Shown: piece after piece, positions 1-9,049 of the stretch
Layout of the letters: each line of letters begins with the position of its first letter
How positions within the stretch are numbered: the first letter of the stretch is position 1
Source of the DNA: Enterobacter sp. BIGb0383
Lineage (GTDB): Bacteria > Pseudomonadota > Gammaproteobacteria > Enterobacterales > Enterobacteriaceae
DNA length: 64,000 bases
Direction: 5' to 3'
NCBI RefSeq assembly: GCF_003751845.1
Contig: NZ_RJKQ01000003.1
Location: 457,898-521,897 of the forward strand
The notes under the pieces: model-generated
Databases searched by the model: none
Told to the model about the DNA's origin: nothing
The model's input: only the letters and a program-made list of their open reading frames with translations
Made by a program: the position numbers and the translations under genes

Positions 1-561
1 GCTGAGTGCCAGGCCATCTTTGGCGCGTACTGTCGGTACCCCGACAATATCGATGTCGTAGCCCATATCGGCGACCATTTTGCGGATCACCGCCACCTGC
101 TGGAAGTCTTTCTCACCGAAGCAGGCCACGTCCGGCTGGACGAGGTTAAACAGCTTGCTGACGATGGTGGAGACACCGCGGAAATGGCCCGGACGGCTGG
201 CGCCTTCCAGCATGGTCGACAGGCCGGGAACGTCAACAAACGTCTGGGTGTCGGTACCCTGCGGGTAGATATCGGCGGGCGCGGGGGCGAAGACCAGATC
301 CACTTTGCGCTTGTTGAGCTTCTCGCAGTCCTGCTGCAGGGTGCGCGGGTAGCGGGCCAGATCGTCCGCCCGGTCGAACTGCATCGGATTGACAAAAATA
401 CTCACCACCACCACGTCGGCACGGGCGCGGGCTTCGTCGACCAGCTTCATATGCCCGTCGTGCAGGTTGCCCATCGTGGGAACCAGCGCAATACGCTGGC
501 CCTGCTCACGCAGGCGGCGGATATGCTGGCGCAGCAGCGGAAGCGTTTCGATAATCAGCAC
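1..561 (-). CDS. panC: Pantothenate synthetase (pantoate--beta-alanine ligase), 5' part only
   Basis: Cytoplasmic enzyme that joins pantoate and beta-alanine using ATP, the last step of pantothenate (coenzyme A precursor) synthesis. The first 187 codons are present on the minus strand; the rest of the family's roughly 283 residues lies beyond the left edge, so this is truncation by the window and not a broken gene. The translation reads [10 protein letters not shown] at the N-terminus and contains [10 protein letters not shown], the HIGH-like nucleotide-binding motif, then FVNPMQF and FGEKDFQQ, all typical of PanC. The start is taken as GTG at 561-559, with GAGGAG about ten bases upstream; this gives the normal family N-terminus. 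panB lies immediately upstream with about 30 bases between, so the two are probably co-transcribed, and PanB supplies ketopantoate for the same pathway. Confidence 0.97.
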   Translation of the reverse strand, partial: MLIIETLPLLRQHIRRLREQGQRIALVPTMGNLHDGHMKLVDEARARADVVVVSIFVNPMQFDRADDLARYPRTLQQDCEKLNKRKVDLVFAPAPADIYPQGTDTQTFVDVPGLSTMLEGASRPGHFRGVSTIVSKLFNLVQPDVACFGEKDFQQVAVIRKMVADMGYDIDIVGVPTVRAKDGLALS

Positions 562-592
562 AACAATACTCCTCAGTCCTGAAGGTCAGGCA

Positions 593-1384
593 TTAATGGA
601 AACTGTGTTCGTCATCCGGATAAGATCCGGATTCAACGTCGGCAATATACTGCCGTACGGCCGCACGCATGTCGCCCGTTTCGATCAGGAAATTCTTCGC
701 AAATTTAGGGATATGGCCGCCGGTAATGCCAAAAGCGTCATGCATCACCAGGATCTGGCCGTCGGTGACGTTACCGGCACCAATACCGATAACCGGGATC
801 TGAAGCGCCTCGGTTACGCGTTTCGCCAGCTCAACCGGGACGCACTCCAGCACCAGCAGCTGTGCACCGGCCGCTTCAAGGGCCAGCGCATCGTCAAGCA
901 GAGTCCGGGCCGCGTCACCGCGTCCCTGCACCTTATAGCCGCCGAAGATATTGACCGACTGCGGGGTCAGGCCCAGATGACCGCAGACCGGTACGGCGCG
1001 CTCGGTCAGCATTTTGACCGTCGGTGCAAGCCAGGCTCCGCCTTCGATTTTGACCATATTGGCCCCTGCGCGCATCACGATAGCGGCGTTTTCAAACGCC
1101 TGCTCCGGCGTCGCATAGGCCATAAACGGCAGGTCGGAGAGCAGCAGACAGGCAGGCGCACCACGGCGTACGGCGCGGGTATGGTAAGCAATCTCTTCGA
1201 CCGTCACCGGCAGGGTGGAGTCGTTGCCCTGAACCGTCATACCCAGCGAATCGCCGACCAGCAGAACATCGATCCCTTCATCGGCAAACAGCTTTGCAAA
1301 GCTGTAGTCGTAGGCGGTCAGGGTGGCAAAACGTTTTTTCTCTTGCTTGCGCTTATAGAGCGCCGTGATAGTTGTCGGCTTCAT
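593..1384 (-). CDS. panB: 3-methyl-2-oxobutanoate hydroxymethyltransferase
   Basis: Transfers a hydroxymethyl group from methylenetetrahydrofolate to alpha-ketoisovalerate, giving ketopantoate, the committed step of pantothenate synthesis. The 263-residue product is one shorter than E. coli PanB. Visible motifs are the metal-binding [11 protein letters not shown] near residue 43, KIEGG near 113, [11 protein letters not shown] near 133, and the [21 protein letters not shown] segment near 200 to 220, all expected of the TIM-barrel family. The ATG at 1384 is preceded by AGGATAA. panC follows directly in the same direction, so this is the usual panBC unit. In E. coli a fimbrial operon (yadN to yadC) separates panB from folK; it is absent here. 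Confidence 0.98.
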   Translation of the reverse strand: MKPTTITALYKRKQEKKRFATLTAYDYSFAKLFADEGIDVLLVGDSLGMTVQGNDSTLPVTVEEIAYHTRAVRRGAPACLLLSDLPFMAYATPEQAFENAAIVMRAGANMVKIEGGAWLAPTVKMLTERAVPVCGHLGLTPQSVNIFGGYKVQGRGDAARTLLDDALALEAAGAQLLVLECVPVELAKRVTEALQIPVIGIGAGNVTDGQILVMHDAFGITGGHIPKFAKNFLIETGDMRAAVRQYIADVESGSYPDDEHSFH

Positions 1385-1509
1385 GAATTATCCTGAGAAC
1401 GGGCAATGTCGACGCATTCTAATCAGCGCTTTTGCGAGGGACAATGTTTTTAGGCGATGGTGAGAGATTACTCTCATGCTAATGCCTATGAGGATTGGGG
1501 TATCTCTAT

Positions 1510-1605
1510 GGCTTCGCACTATCTCAAAATTTGACGAAATTGAGATAGATTTCGGGTCAGGATGCAAACTATCTCAAAATTTCGCTTTTTTGAGATAGTT
1601 TGCGT
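1510..1605. repeat. Pair of inverted repeats sharing a 15-base core, panB-folK gap
   Basis: Two hairpin-forming units lie side by side in the 246-base gap between panB and folK. Unit 1 (1519-1548) pairs CTATCTC with GAGATAG around an A/T-rich centre. Unit 2 (1564-1603) is a perfect 16-base inverted repeat, GCAAACTATCTCAAAA against its complement, around an 8-base spacer. The 15-mer ACTATCTCAAAATTT occurs at 1518-1532 and again at 1568-1582. Neither strand shows a clear T-run after the stems, so simple terminators are unlikely. I do not recognise it as a named enterobacterial repeat. Confidence 0.75.
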
Positions 1606-1630
1606 CTGTATGAGGTCTTGCAATGAAGAA

Positions 1631-2113
1631 TCAGGACCAGCGTGCCGGTGACGGCACGCCCAGACGCTGAAGCACGGCTTCTAGCGTTTCACCCTCAGGG
1701 AAGGCCAGCTCGGGGGCGATCTCAAACAGCGGCCAGAGCATAAAGCCGCGGTTTTTCATATCGTAGTGGGGAACGGTCAGGCGTGGGGTATTCATCACCC
1801 GGTCGCCAAACAGCATGATATCGAGATCCAGGGTGCGCGGTCCCCAGCGTTCATCTTTGCGAACGCGACCCTGCTGCAGCTCTATACGCTGGGTATGATC
1901 CAGCAGAACTTCGGGTTCAAGAGCGGTATCGAGCGCTACGGCGGCGTTGAGATAGTCAGGCTGATCCTGCGGGCCGAGCGGCGGCGTGCGGTAGAACGCC
2001 GACACCGTCACAACCCGGGTATCGGGGATCTGCGCCAGCGCCGCCAGCGCGGCGTTAACCTGCTGTAGCGGCGAAGCGAGATTGCTGCCGATAGCCAGCC
2101 AGACGCGGGTCAC
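1631..2113 (-). CDS. folK: 2-amino-4-hydroxy-6-hydroxymethyldihydropteridine pyrophosphokinase (HPPK)
   Basis: Transfers pyrophosphate from ATP to 6-hydroxymethyl-7,8-dihydropterin, the step before dihydropteroate synthase in folate synthesis. The 160-residue product matches E. coli FolK (159). It begins with the family IGSNLASPL motif, and has [18 protein letters not shown] (pterin binding, near residues 41-58) and [15 protein letters not shown] (about 89-103) with the two Asp residues that bind magnesium. The start is GTG at 2113-2111, overlapping the pcnB stop codon by four bases (GTGA), so translational coupling with pcnB is likely. The E. coli operon has the same pcnB-folK order. Confidence 0.97.
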   Translation of the reverse strand: MTRVWLAIGSNLASPLQQVNAALAALAQIPDTRVVTVSAFYRTPPLGPQDQPDYLNAAVALDTALEPEVLLDHTQRIELQQGRVRKDERWGPRTLDLDIMLFGDRVMNTPRLTVPHYDMKNRGFMLWPLFEIAPELAFPEGETLEAVLQRLGVPSPARWS

Positions 2114-3495
2114 GGACGAGGAGCGCGCTTACGGGGACGACGATGACGGCGGCGTGCGGCCGGTTCTTCTTCGAGGCCGTTAAGCATATCTTTCTGCGCC
2201 GGCGGTGCGGCAACCTGGAATTCTCCCCACCACTGCACCAGACGCTGCAGTTCGGCGTTGTGCTCGACTTCCGCACGCAGCGCCAGCAGATCGTAGGCGG
2301 CGCGGAACTTCGGATGCTCCATCAGTTTCCAGGCACGCTTGCCCTGGCGACGGGAGATCCGCAGCTGAAGCTGCCAGATATCGCGGGTCAGGGTGGTGAT
2401 GCGTTTCGGGATCGCCAGTGAACGACAGGCTTCATCCAGCACGTCGTTCATCGCCATCGCAAAGGCGTCATAGTAGGCCAGACCGCTTTCCTGGGCGATT
2501 TTCTGCGCGGCTTCGAGCAGCGGATACCAGAACATCGCTGCGAACAGGAAGGCCGGATTGACGCGCATATCGTTCTGGATACGGTTGTCGGTATTCTTCA
2601 GCACCTGGGCAATAATGCGTTCCATCGGGCTATCACCTTGTTCGGTGAAGTAGCGGGTGATGGACGGGAACAGAGGCTGGAAAAGGCTGTATTCGCGCAG
2701 CAGCTTATAGGTGGCAAAGCCGTGACCGGCCTGCAGCAGCTTGAGCGATTCTTCGAACAGACGGGCCGGTGGCACATCGTTGATAAGCGTTGCCAGACGC
2801 GGCAGCGGCTCGGCGCTTTCCGGGCTGATGGTCATGTTCAGCTTGGCGGCGAAGCGCACCGCGCGCAGCATCCGCACCGGATCTTCGCGGTAGCGGGTTT
2901 CCGGGACGCCGATCAGACGGATCACGCCGTCGCTCAGGTCCTGCATACCACCCACATAGTCACGAACGGTAAAGTCGGCGACGCTGTAATAGAGGCTGTT
3001 GATGGTGAAGTCGCGACGCTGGGCATCTTCTTCGATGGAGCCGAAGATATTGTCGCGCAGCAGCATGCCGTTCTGGCCGCGCTGGGAAGTGGCACGATCG
3101 TCCGGGCTACCGTCGTGGTGACCACGGAAAGTGGCGACTTCGATAATTTCCGGGCCGAACATGACGTGGGCCAGACGGAAACGACGGCCTACCAGACGAC
3201 AGTTACGGAAAAGTTTGCGCACCTGGTCCGGCGTGGCACTGGTGGTCACGTCAAAGTCTTTGGGCTTTGTGCCCAGCAGGAGATCGCGTACCCCGCCGCC
3301 GACAAGATAGGCCTCATAACCGGCTTTATTCAGTCGGTAGAGCACCTTCAGGGCGTTTTCACTGATATCTTTGCGGGAAATAGCGTGCTGCTCGCGGGGG
3401 ATCGCCGTCATAGCGGGCCGAACAATCGCCTGTTCGATTTCGCTTTCCTCGCGGCTTAGCACCTTACGGCAAAAATTAGCGACTCGGGTAAAAAT
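2110..3495 (-). CDS. pcnB: Poly(A) polymerase I, with AUU start codon
   Basis: Adds 3' poly(A) tails to RNA and so promotes RNA decay and plasmid copy-number control (via RNA I). The nucleotidyltransferase core shows [10 protein letters not shown] and KDFDVTT with the catalytic Asp pair, then the [11 protein letters not shown] and [11 protein letters not shown] motifs; the C-terminus is the basic [14 protein letters not shown] tail of the family. The first standard start in frame is GTG at 3462, but the frame stays open upstream and reads [11 protein letters not shown], the N-terminus of the E. coli protein, beginning at ATT 3495-3493 with GAGGTG a few bases before it. E. coli pcnB is known to start at AUU, so I place the start there (461 residues). 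The rare start is thought to keep synthesis low. folK overlaps the stop. Confidence 0.93.
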   Translation of the reverse strand: MFTRVANFCRKVLSREESEIEQAIVRPAMTAIPREQHAISRKDISENALKVLYRLNKAGYEAYLVGGGVRDLLLGTKPKDFDVTTSATPDQVRKLFRNCRLVGRRFRLAHVMFGPEIIEVATFRGHHDGSPDDRATSQRGQNGMLLRDNIFGSIEEDAQRRDFTINSLYYSVADFTVRDYVGGMQDLSDGVIRLIGVPETRYREDPVRMLRAVRFAAKLNMTISPESAEPLPRLATLINDVPPARLFEESLKLLQAGHGFATYKLLREYSLFQPLFPSITRYFTEQGDSPMERIIAQVLKNTDNRIQNDMRVNPAFLFAAMFWYPLLEAAQKIAQESGLAYYDAFAMAMNDVLDEACRSLAIPKRITTLTRDIWQLQLRISRRQGKRAWKLMEHPKFRAAYDLLALRAEVEHNAELQRLVQWWGEFQVAAPPAQKDMLNGLEEEPAARRRHRRPRKRAPRP

Positions 3496-3553
3496 AGTAC
3501 ACCTCTGTAGTGTCAGTCAGCATCAGGACAAAAAAATAGCGGCTAATCATAGC

Positions 3554-4450
3554 TCAGCGAGACGCATTTGAGAATCGCGGATTCACATCCGCCGTTTTCG
3601 GTACGTCAGCAAGCGACCAACTGGTCACCGCCTGGGCCAGTAATTCCTCCAGGCTCAGATCCTGCCAGCCTTTTGTGACAGGCTGACCAAGAAATTGTAA
3701 TGCACTGATAATAATCGGTCTCGGGTCGCCCTCTGGCAGGGCCGGGGCGTGGTTTTGCTTCGACAGTTTATTCCCCTGTGGGGTTAACGCCAGCGGTAAA
3801 TGAATATAGTCCGGCACCGGCCAGTCGAAGTGCTGATAGAGCGAAATTTGCCGCACCGTTGGGTCAATTAGATCCGCGCCGCGCACAATTTCGGTGACGC
3901 CCTGAAAATGGTCATCGACCACGACCGCCAGATTGTAGGCAAACAGGCCGTCGCGACGGTGAATAATAAAGTCCTCGCGAGCGAGCGCCTCATCAACGTG
4001 GATTTCTCCGCGCAGTCTATCGTTGAAGCCGATGACCGGCTGTCGCTGGCGCAGGCGAATGGCCGCGTTATGCGGGCCGTTGTGCTGCGTACGGCAGTGG
4101 CCGTCATAGAACCCGCCGACCTGTTGGATGCGCGCCCGCGTACAGGTGCAGTAGTAGCTCAGTCCCTGCTGCTGTAGCCACGTCAGCGCCGCACGATAGG
4201 CATCATGTCGCTGAGATTGCCACAGCACCTCGCCATCCCAGTGCAGACCATAGTGTTCCAGCTGACGGAGAATAACGTCGGCGGCACCGGGGACTTCGCG
4301 GGGAGGGTCGATATCTTCGATGCGTACCCACCAGATACCCTGCTGCGAGCGGGCCTGGAGGTAGCTGCCGAGAGCAGCGATCAGCGAACCAAAATGCAGC
4401 TCACCGGATGGGGATGGCGCAAAGCGCCCGATATAGTGTGATTCAGACAT
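3554..4450 (-). CDS. gluQ: Glutamyl-queuosine tRNA(Asp) synthetase
   Basis: Paralogue of the glutamyl-tRNA synthetase catalytic domain that attaches glutamate to queuosine at the wobble position of tRNA(Asp); it lacks an anticodon-binding domain. The 298-residue product has the N-terminal [16 protein letters not shown] signature in place of HIGH, a zinc-binding [11 protein letters not shown] segment with a later HC pair, [28 protein letters not shown] core (read here as [10 protein letters not shown] onward), and the KLSKQNHA version of KMSKS. It lies downstream of dksA on the same strand; in E. coli dksA reads into gluQ through an intergenic terminator, and a matching hairpin lies between them here. 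Confidence 0.97.
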   Translation of the reverse strand: MSESHYIGRFAPSPSGELHFGSLIAALGSYLQARSQQGIWWVRIEDIDPPREVPGAADVILRQLEHYGLHWDGEVLWQSQRHDAYRAALTWLQQQGLSYYCTCTRARIQQVGGFYDGHCRTQHNGPHNAAIRLRQRQPVIGFNDRLRGEIHVDEALAREDFIIHRRDGLFAYNLAVVVDDHFQGVTEIVRGADLIDPTVRQISLYQHFDWPVPDYIHLPLALTPQGNKLSKQNHAPALPEGDPRPIIISALQFLGQPVTKGWQDLSLEELLAQAVTSWSLADVPKTADVNPRFSNASR

Positions 4451-4465
4451 ACCGAAAGATACGAT

Positions 4466-4490
4466 TAAAAAAGGCGGGGAAACCCCGCCT
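4466..4490 (-). terminator. Intrinsic terminator between dksA and gluQ
   Basis: GGCGGGG and CCCCGCC pair around a short AAA loop (4473-4489). On the minus strand the stem is followed by a run of six Ts. It lies downstream of dksA and just before gluQ, so it should limit read-through into gluQ. Confidence 0.85.
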
Positions 4491-4564
4491 CAGGTTGCCA
4501 GATGTCAGGGCATCGCGTTGTTTGACGCGAGCTGCAGCGTACTGGCTTCAGGATAACCCGGCTA

Positions 4565-5020
4565 TCAGCCCGCCATCTGTTTTTCGCGGATTTCAGCCAG
4601 CGTTTTGCAATCGATGCACAGATCGGCCGTCGGACGCGCTTCCAGGCGACGAATACCAATTTCAACGCCGCAGGATTCGCAGTAGCCGAAATCTTCATCT
4701 TCAACTTTTTTCAGCGTCTTCTCGATCTTTTTGATCAGCTTACGCTCGCGATCGCGGTTACGCAGTTCGAGGCTGAACTCTTCTTCCTGGGCCGCACGGT
4801 CAACCGGGTCCGGGAAGTTAGCAGCTTCGTCCTGCATGTGGGTAACGGTGCGATCGACTTCATCCCTAAGTTGATTACGCCATGCTTCCAGAATACGTCT
4901 GAAGTGCGTCAGCTGGGCTTCGTTCATATACTCTTCGCCCGGCTTCACTTGATACGGCTCTACCCCTGCAATGGCGAGAATACTCAGGGACGATGTTTTA
5001 CGGTTTTGCCCTTCTTGCAT
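4565..5020 (-). CDS. dksA: RNA polymerase-binding transcription factor DksA
   Basis: Binds the secondary channel of RNA polymerase and, with ppGpp, represses rRNA and ribosomal protein promoters and activates amino acid promoters. The 151-residue product is almost identical to E. coli DksA. Residues 33-108 form the coiled coil, with the two acidic tip residues D71 and D74 in DPVD; the zinc finger uses C114, C117, C135 and C138. A longer frame upstream exists, but the ATG at 5020 starts the family sequence MQEGQNRK and has AAGGAGA before it. Its targets include the rpsB and rRNA promoters at the other end of this window. sfsA lies upstream, gluQ downstream. Confidence 0.98.
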   Translation of the reverse strand: MQEGQNRKTSSLSILAIAGVEPYQVKPGEEYMNEAQLTHFRRILEAWRNQLRDEVDRTVTHMQDEAANFPDPVDRAAQEEEFSLELRNRDRERKLIKKIEKTLKKVEDEDFGYCESCGVEIGIRRLEARPTADLCIDCKTLAEIREKQMAG

Positions 5021-5077
5021 GTTGCTTCTCCTTAACACGCACTATCGATCCCCGTGTGGGGGAAAATCTGGCCGCTA

Positions 5078-5106
5078 TAAATAGCAGATGCTTTTCCACA
5101 TGGCAA
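5078..5106 (-). promoter_or_regulatory. Candidate sigma-70 promoter for dksA
   Basis: On the minus strand TTGCCA (5106-5101) is followed after 17 bases by TATTTA (5083-5078) and a GC-rich stretch, about 60 bases before the dksA start. The hexamers are imperfect and no start site can be seen, so this is a prediction. Confidence 0.35.
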
Positions 5107-5192
5107 TTATCTATACGTTACTCTTGACAAGCCTGTGAAGAAAAGCGTATTTGCGCACGCGGCCAAAACCCGAAAAGCCGTATCGCAAAATA

Positions 5193-5897
5193 TCACAGCG
5201 AAACGGGTAACGGTTCCTTCAGAGTCATATTATCGGCAGAAAGTTCAGCTTTATAAGCCCAAATTTCTACGCCGCTCATTTGTGCCTCACTCAACAGTTG
5301 CGCGTACTTCGCATCAATATGGCGCGCGGGGGAAAAACGTGTAATCGCTGAGTGTAGAACGGCGAACAGGATAACCGCCCGATCGCCGCTGGCCGCTACG
5401 CTCATCAATTCCCGAAGATGCTTTTGACCGCGTACGGTAACCGCATCGGGAAAATACCCCGACTCGCTTTCCGCGAGCGTTACCGATTTGACTTCAATAT
5501 AGCAGTTGCGGCGATCCTCTGCCTGCAACATCACGTCAACACGGCTTCCTTCTGCTCCATATTTCACCTCGCTTTTCAGCGTGCTGTAGCCGACGAACGG
5601 CGGCAGGGTTTCCGCCAGCAGCGCCTCTTTCACCAGCGCGTTAGCCTGTTGGGTATTGACGCAGATCCAGGCGCCCTGCTGCGTCTGGGTCAGTTCCCAG
5701 GTGTGCGGGTACTTACGCTTCAGGTTCGATGAGGTCGAATACCAGACCGTATCGCCAGGCGTAGCGCAGCCGGTCATTGCCCCGGTATTCGGGCAGTGCA
5801 GGGTAAGAATTTCGCCGTCCGGGGTGAGCACGTCGGCCAGAAACCGCTTGTAACGTTTAATCAGGGTGGCGGCCTGTAAAGGGGGAGAAAACTGCAT
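5193..5897 (-). CDS. sfsA: SfsA family protein (sugar fermentation stimulation protein A)
   Basis: Conserved 234-residue protein, the same length as in E. coli. It was named because extra copies raised maltose gene expression in a crp mutant; later structural work links the family to nucleases and DNA binding, but its physiological role is unsettled. Visible features are the N-terminal FLADV and [11 protein letters not shown] segments and a PD-(D/E)XK-like core containing RVDVMLQ and [10 protein letters not shown], where D, E and K would be the catalytic set. It lies 10 bases downstream of thpR in the same direction and upstream of dksA, which suggests one transcription unit, as in E. coli. 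Confidence 0.96.
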   Translation of the reverse strand: MQFSPPLQAATLIKRYKRFLADVLTPDGEILTLHCPNTGAMTGCATPGDTVWYSTSSNLKRKYPHTWELTQTQQGAWICVNTQQANALVKEALLAETLPPFVGYSTLKSEVKYGAEGSRVDVMLQAEDRRNCYIEVKSVTLAESESGYFPDAVTVRGQKHLRELMSVAASGDRAVILFAVLHSAITRFSPARHIDAKYAQLLSEAQMSGVEIWAYKAELSADNMTLKEPLPVSL

Positions 5898-5907
5898 AGG
5901 GGTTCCT

Positions 5908-6441
5908 TTATGATTCCATCAGCGTCCAGCGGTTCAGCGGGGTATAGCGCGTGCGCCCCCGCGTATAGCTGGATTCATACAGCACAAACTCTTTGACCGG
6001 AAACGACCAGTGAAAGCCGGGTGGTGGAATCGCCTGAACGCTCTGCGCATCGCGCAATAGCGTGATATGGGGGTGAAAAGGCTGTGGGCTTTGATAGCAG
6101 CCGCTGCGGGCGGCCTGGGCGCGCAGCATATTCGCCAGCTGAAGCAGACCGCGTGGCGGCTGACGCGTACCCAGCCAGACCACCCGCGAACGCGGCCAGT
6201 GGCCGGCATCGTCCAGATTCAGAGTAAAGCCCGGCTGGTGAATACGTCCGGCAAGCGCTTCCAGCGCCCGCTGCTTCTCCGGGCTGATTTCACCGAGAAA
6301 GGCCAGGGTCATATGCAGGTTAGCCGCAGGTACGGGACGTCCGGCCTCCGGCGCAAAGCTGTCGGCGCGCCAGTGAATCAGACTTTGCTGCACTTCAGCG
6401 GGCAGTTCGATGGCGAAAAACAGCCTTTTGGCGTCGGACAT
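5908..6441 (-). CDS. thpR: RNA 2',3'-cyclic phosphodiesterase (2H phosphoesterase)
   Basis: Member of the 2H family, formerly LigT; it opens 2',3'-cyclic phosphates on RNA and can ligate tRNA halves with 2'-5' linkage in vitro. The 177-residue product carries both catalytic HxTL motifs: HMTL at residues 43-46 and HITL at 125-128. The open frame extends about 290 bases further upstream into hrpB, but the ATG at 6441 gives the family N-terminus [14 protein letters not shown]. It is divergent from hrpB, with about 70 bases between for promoters, and sits directly upstream of sfsA. Confidence 0.96.
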   Translation of the reverse strand: MSDAKRLFFAIELPAEVQQSLIHWRADSFAPEAGRPVPAANLHMTLAFLGEISPEKQRALEALAGRIHQPGFTLNLDDAGHWPRSRVVWLGTRQPPRGLLQLANMLRAQAARSGCYQSPQPFHPHITLLRDAQSVQAIPPPGFHWSFPVKEFVLYESSYTRGRTRYTPLNRWTLMES

Positions 6442-6514
6442 GGTCGATACTCGGTAATGGTTTGTGGCGATGCTACAATGCACGCCCTTGAATGTTAACC
6501 CTCTGGAGCCATTT

Positions 6515-8944
6515 GTGACCTCTTTGCCGGTTGCCGCCGTGTTGCCTGAACTGCTTGCCGCCCTCTCTGATGCGCCGCAGGTCCTGCTGAATGCCCCGAC
6601 CGGTGCGGGAAAATCGACCTGGCTACCGCTGCAAATTTTGCAGCATGGCGCGATTGCCGGTCGCATTATTCTGCTGGAGCCGCGTCGACTGGCGGCCCGT
6701 AACGTGGCCCAGCGGCTGGCGGAGCTGCTCAATGAGAAGCCGGGCGAGACCGTCGGCTACCGGATGCGGGCGGAAACCTGCGTCGGGCCGACGACCCGGC
6801 TGGAGGTAGTCACTGAGGGGATCTTAACCCGGATGATCCAGCACGATCCCGAGCTGAACGGCGTTGGGCTGGTGATCCTCGATGAATTCCACGAGCGCAG
6901 CCTGCAGGCGGATCTGGCCCTGGCGCTGCTGCTCGATGTCCAGCAGGGTCTGCGGGAAGACTTAAAACTGCTGATTATGTCCGCCACCCTCGATAATGAC
7001 CGACTGTCGCAGCTTCTGCCCGATGCGCCGACCATCGTTTCTCAGGGGCGCGCCTTCCCGGTGGAGCGCCGCTATCAGTCCCTTCCGGCCCAGCTGCGCA
7101 GTGACGAAGCGATAGCGCAGGCCACGGCGGCGCTTTTGCGGGATGAACCCGGCTCGCTGCTGCTGTTTTTGCCCGGCGTCGGGGAGATCCTGCGGGTTCA
7201 GACGCAGCTCAGCGGGCGCGTTGGCGACGATGTCCTGCTCTGTCCTCTCTATGGCGCGCTGCCTCTGAGCGAGCAGCGCAGGGCGATCCTGCCCGCGCCG
7301 GAGGGCAAGCGCAAAGTGGTGCTGGCCACCAATATTGCCGAAACCAGTCTGACCATCGAAGGCATTCGCCTGGTGGTGGACAGCGCCCAGGAGCGGGTTG
7401 CCCATTTTGATCCGCGCACGGGCCTGACCCGGCTTTTTACCCAGCGTATCAGCCAGGCGTCGATGACCCAGCGCGCCGGGCGTGCGGGGCGACTGGAGCC
7501 GGGGATCTGCCTACATCTGCTGCCGAAAGAGCTGGCGGAGCGCGCCGCGGCGCAGGGCGATGCGGAGATCCTGCACAGCGATCTGGCCGGTTTGCTGCTC
7601 GATCTTCATCAGTGGGGCTGTGCCGATCCGGCGGGCCTGAGCTGGCTGGATCGACCTCCGGCGGCAAATCTTGCCGCCGCGCAGCGGTTGCTCATCCAGC
7701 TACAGGCGCTGGAGAAGGACAGGCTCACCGCCAGCGGCAAAAAAATGGCGGCGCTCGGCTGCGATCCCCGACTGGCGGCCATGCTGGTGAACGCTGAGGG
7801 GGCGGATGCGCAGGCGACCGCTGCCCGACTGGCGGGGCTACTCGAAGAGCCACCTCGCGGCAGCACCAGCGACCTGGGGGCCGTATTCTCCCGCTCGCAG
7901 AGCAACTGGCAGCAGCGAGCCAGTCAGCTCCTTAAACGGCTTAATAGCCGCGGCGGCGCGGTGGACAGTGCGCTGTTGCCGTCGCTGCTGGCCTGTGCCT
8001 TTGCCGACCGCATTGCCCGTCGTCGGGGTGCAGAAGGGCGCTATCAGCTGGCAAACGGTATGGGTGCGATGCTCGACAGTGACGATCCGCTTAATCGCCA
8101 CGAATGGCTGGTGGCACCGCTGCTTTTACAGGGCAATGCGTCGCCGGATGCGCGTATTCTGCTGGCGCTGCCGCTGGATATTGACGCCCTGATTGCCGAC
8201 TGCCCGCAGCTGATCACGCAGTCGGACGTGGTGGAGTGGAATGACGCCCAGGGAACGCTAAAAGCGCTGCGCCGCAGCCAGATAGGCCAGCTCACGCTCA
8301 AAGTGCAGCCGCTGGCAAAGCCGTCTGAGACGGAGCTGCATCAGGCGATGCTCAACGGCATCCGCGAAAAAGGCCTGACGGTGCTGAACTGGACGCCGGA
8401 GGCGGAGCAGCTGCGTTTGCGTTTACACTGTGCCGCGCAGTGGCTGCCGGAAGAGGCGTGGCCGGCGGTCGATGATGCCTCGCTGCTGGCGTCGCTGGAG
8501 GCGTGGCTGCTGCCGCAGATGGCGGGCGTTCACTCCCTGCGGGCGCTGAAAGCGCTGGATGTCAGCCAGGCCTTACAGCAGTGGCTGCCGTGGTCATTAC
8601 GTCAACGGCTGGATAGTGAGCTGCCGTCGCATTACACTGTGCCGACCGGAAGCCGGGTTGCCCTGCGCTATCACGAGGAGAATCCGCCCGTGCTGGCCGT
8701 CAGAATGCAGGAGATGTTTGGCGAGGCGACAACGCCGACGATTGCCCGGGGACGCGTAGCGCTGGTGGTTGAGCTGCTGTCGCCGGCGATGCGTCCGCTG
8801 CAGATCACCCGCGATCTCAGCGCCTTCTGGCAGGGCGCGTATCGCGAAGTGCAAAAAGAGATGAAAGGGCGTTACCCGAAGCATGTCTGGCCGGACGATC
8901 CGGCTAACACCGCGCCGACGCGGCGCACTAAAAAGTACTCGTAG
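6515..8944 (+). CDS. hrpB: ATP-dependent RNA helicase HrpB
   Basis: DEAH-box helicase; its cellular role in E. coli is poorly defined. Counting from GTG 6515 the product is 809 residues, the E. coli length. Motif I is APTGAGKST (K33), followed by DEFHERS (the DEAH variant, motif II), SATLDND (III), TNIAETSLT and QRAGRAGRL (VI), then the HrpB-specific C-terminal domain ending TAPTRRTKKYS. An in-frame ATG at 6464 would add 17 residues, but GGAG at 6505-6508 is correctly spaced for the GTG, and VTSLPVAAVLPEL matches the known N-terminus. It is divergent from thpR and 105 bases upstream of mrcB. Confidence 0.95.
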   Translation: MTSLPVAAVLPELLAALSDAPQVLLNAPTGAGKSTWLPLQILQHGAIAGRIILLEPRRLAARNVAQRLAELLNEKPGETVGYRMRAETCVGPTTRLEVVTEGILTRMIQHDPELNGVGLVILDEFHERSLQADLALALLLDVQQGLREDLKLLIMSATLDNDRLSQLLPDAPTIVSQGRAFPVERRYQSLPAQLRSDEAIAQATAALLRDEPGSLLLFLPGVGEILRVQTQLSGRVGDDVLLCPLYGALPLSEQRRAILPAPEGKRKVVLATNIAETSLTIEGIRLVVDSAQERVAHFDPRTGLTRLFTQRISQASMTQRAGRAGRLEPGICLHLLPKELAERAAAQGDAEILHSDLAGLLLDLHQWGCADPAGLSWLDRPPAANLAAAQRLLIQLQALEKDRLTASGKKMAALGCDPRLAAMLVNAEGADAQATAARLAGLLEEPPRGSTSDLGAVFSRSQSNWQQRASQLLKRLNSRGGAVDSALLPSLLACAFADRIARRRGAEGRYQLANGMGAMLDSDDPLNRHEWLVAPLLLQGNASPDARILLALPLDIDALIADCPQLITQSDVVEWNDAQGTLKALRRSQIGQLTLKVQPLAKPSETELHQAMLNGIREKGLTVLNWTPEAEQLRLRLHCAAQWLPEEAWPAVDDASLLASLEAWLLPQMAGVHSLRALKALDVSQALQQWLPWSLRQRLDSELPSHYTVPTGSRVALRYHEENPPVLAVRMQEMFGEATTPTIARGRVALVVELLSPAMRPLQITRDLSAFWQGAYREVQKEMKGRYPKHVWPDDPANTAPTRRTKKYS

Positions 8945-9012
8945 CGGGCGGTGTCCCGCTGCGGGAAAAATTGAGAGATTTCTTCTTTCTCCCGCCGGGA
9001 GAAAAATTGAGA
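8943..9012. repeat. Tandem short hairpins with repeated AAAAATTGAGA, hrpB-mrcB gap
   Basis: Overlapping the hrpB stop, AGCGGG (8943-8948) pairs with CCCGCT (8955-8960). Further on TTTCTCCC (8986-8993) pairs with GGGAGAAA (8997-9004). The string AAAAATTGAGA follows both hairpins (about 8966 and 9002). The first stem may end hrpB transcription weakly; no good T-run follows either. Confidence 0.5.
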
Positions 9013-9049
9013 ATCGGGCCCTTGCGCCTGAATGTTGCGGAGAGAGAGC

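Noticed and set aside
389..1396. Plus-strand frame (335 codons) opposite panC and panB
   Set aside because: Antisense to two complete motif-bearing genes; no recognisable domain or ribosome site.
1519..1603. CRISPR-like array from the repeated ACTATCTCAAAATTT
   Set aside because: Only two direct copies with one spacer-length gap and no cas genes; inverted copies show hairpins instead.
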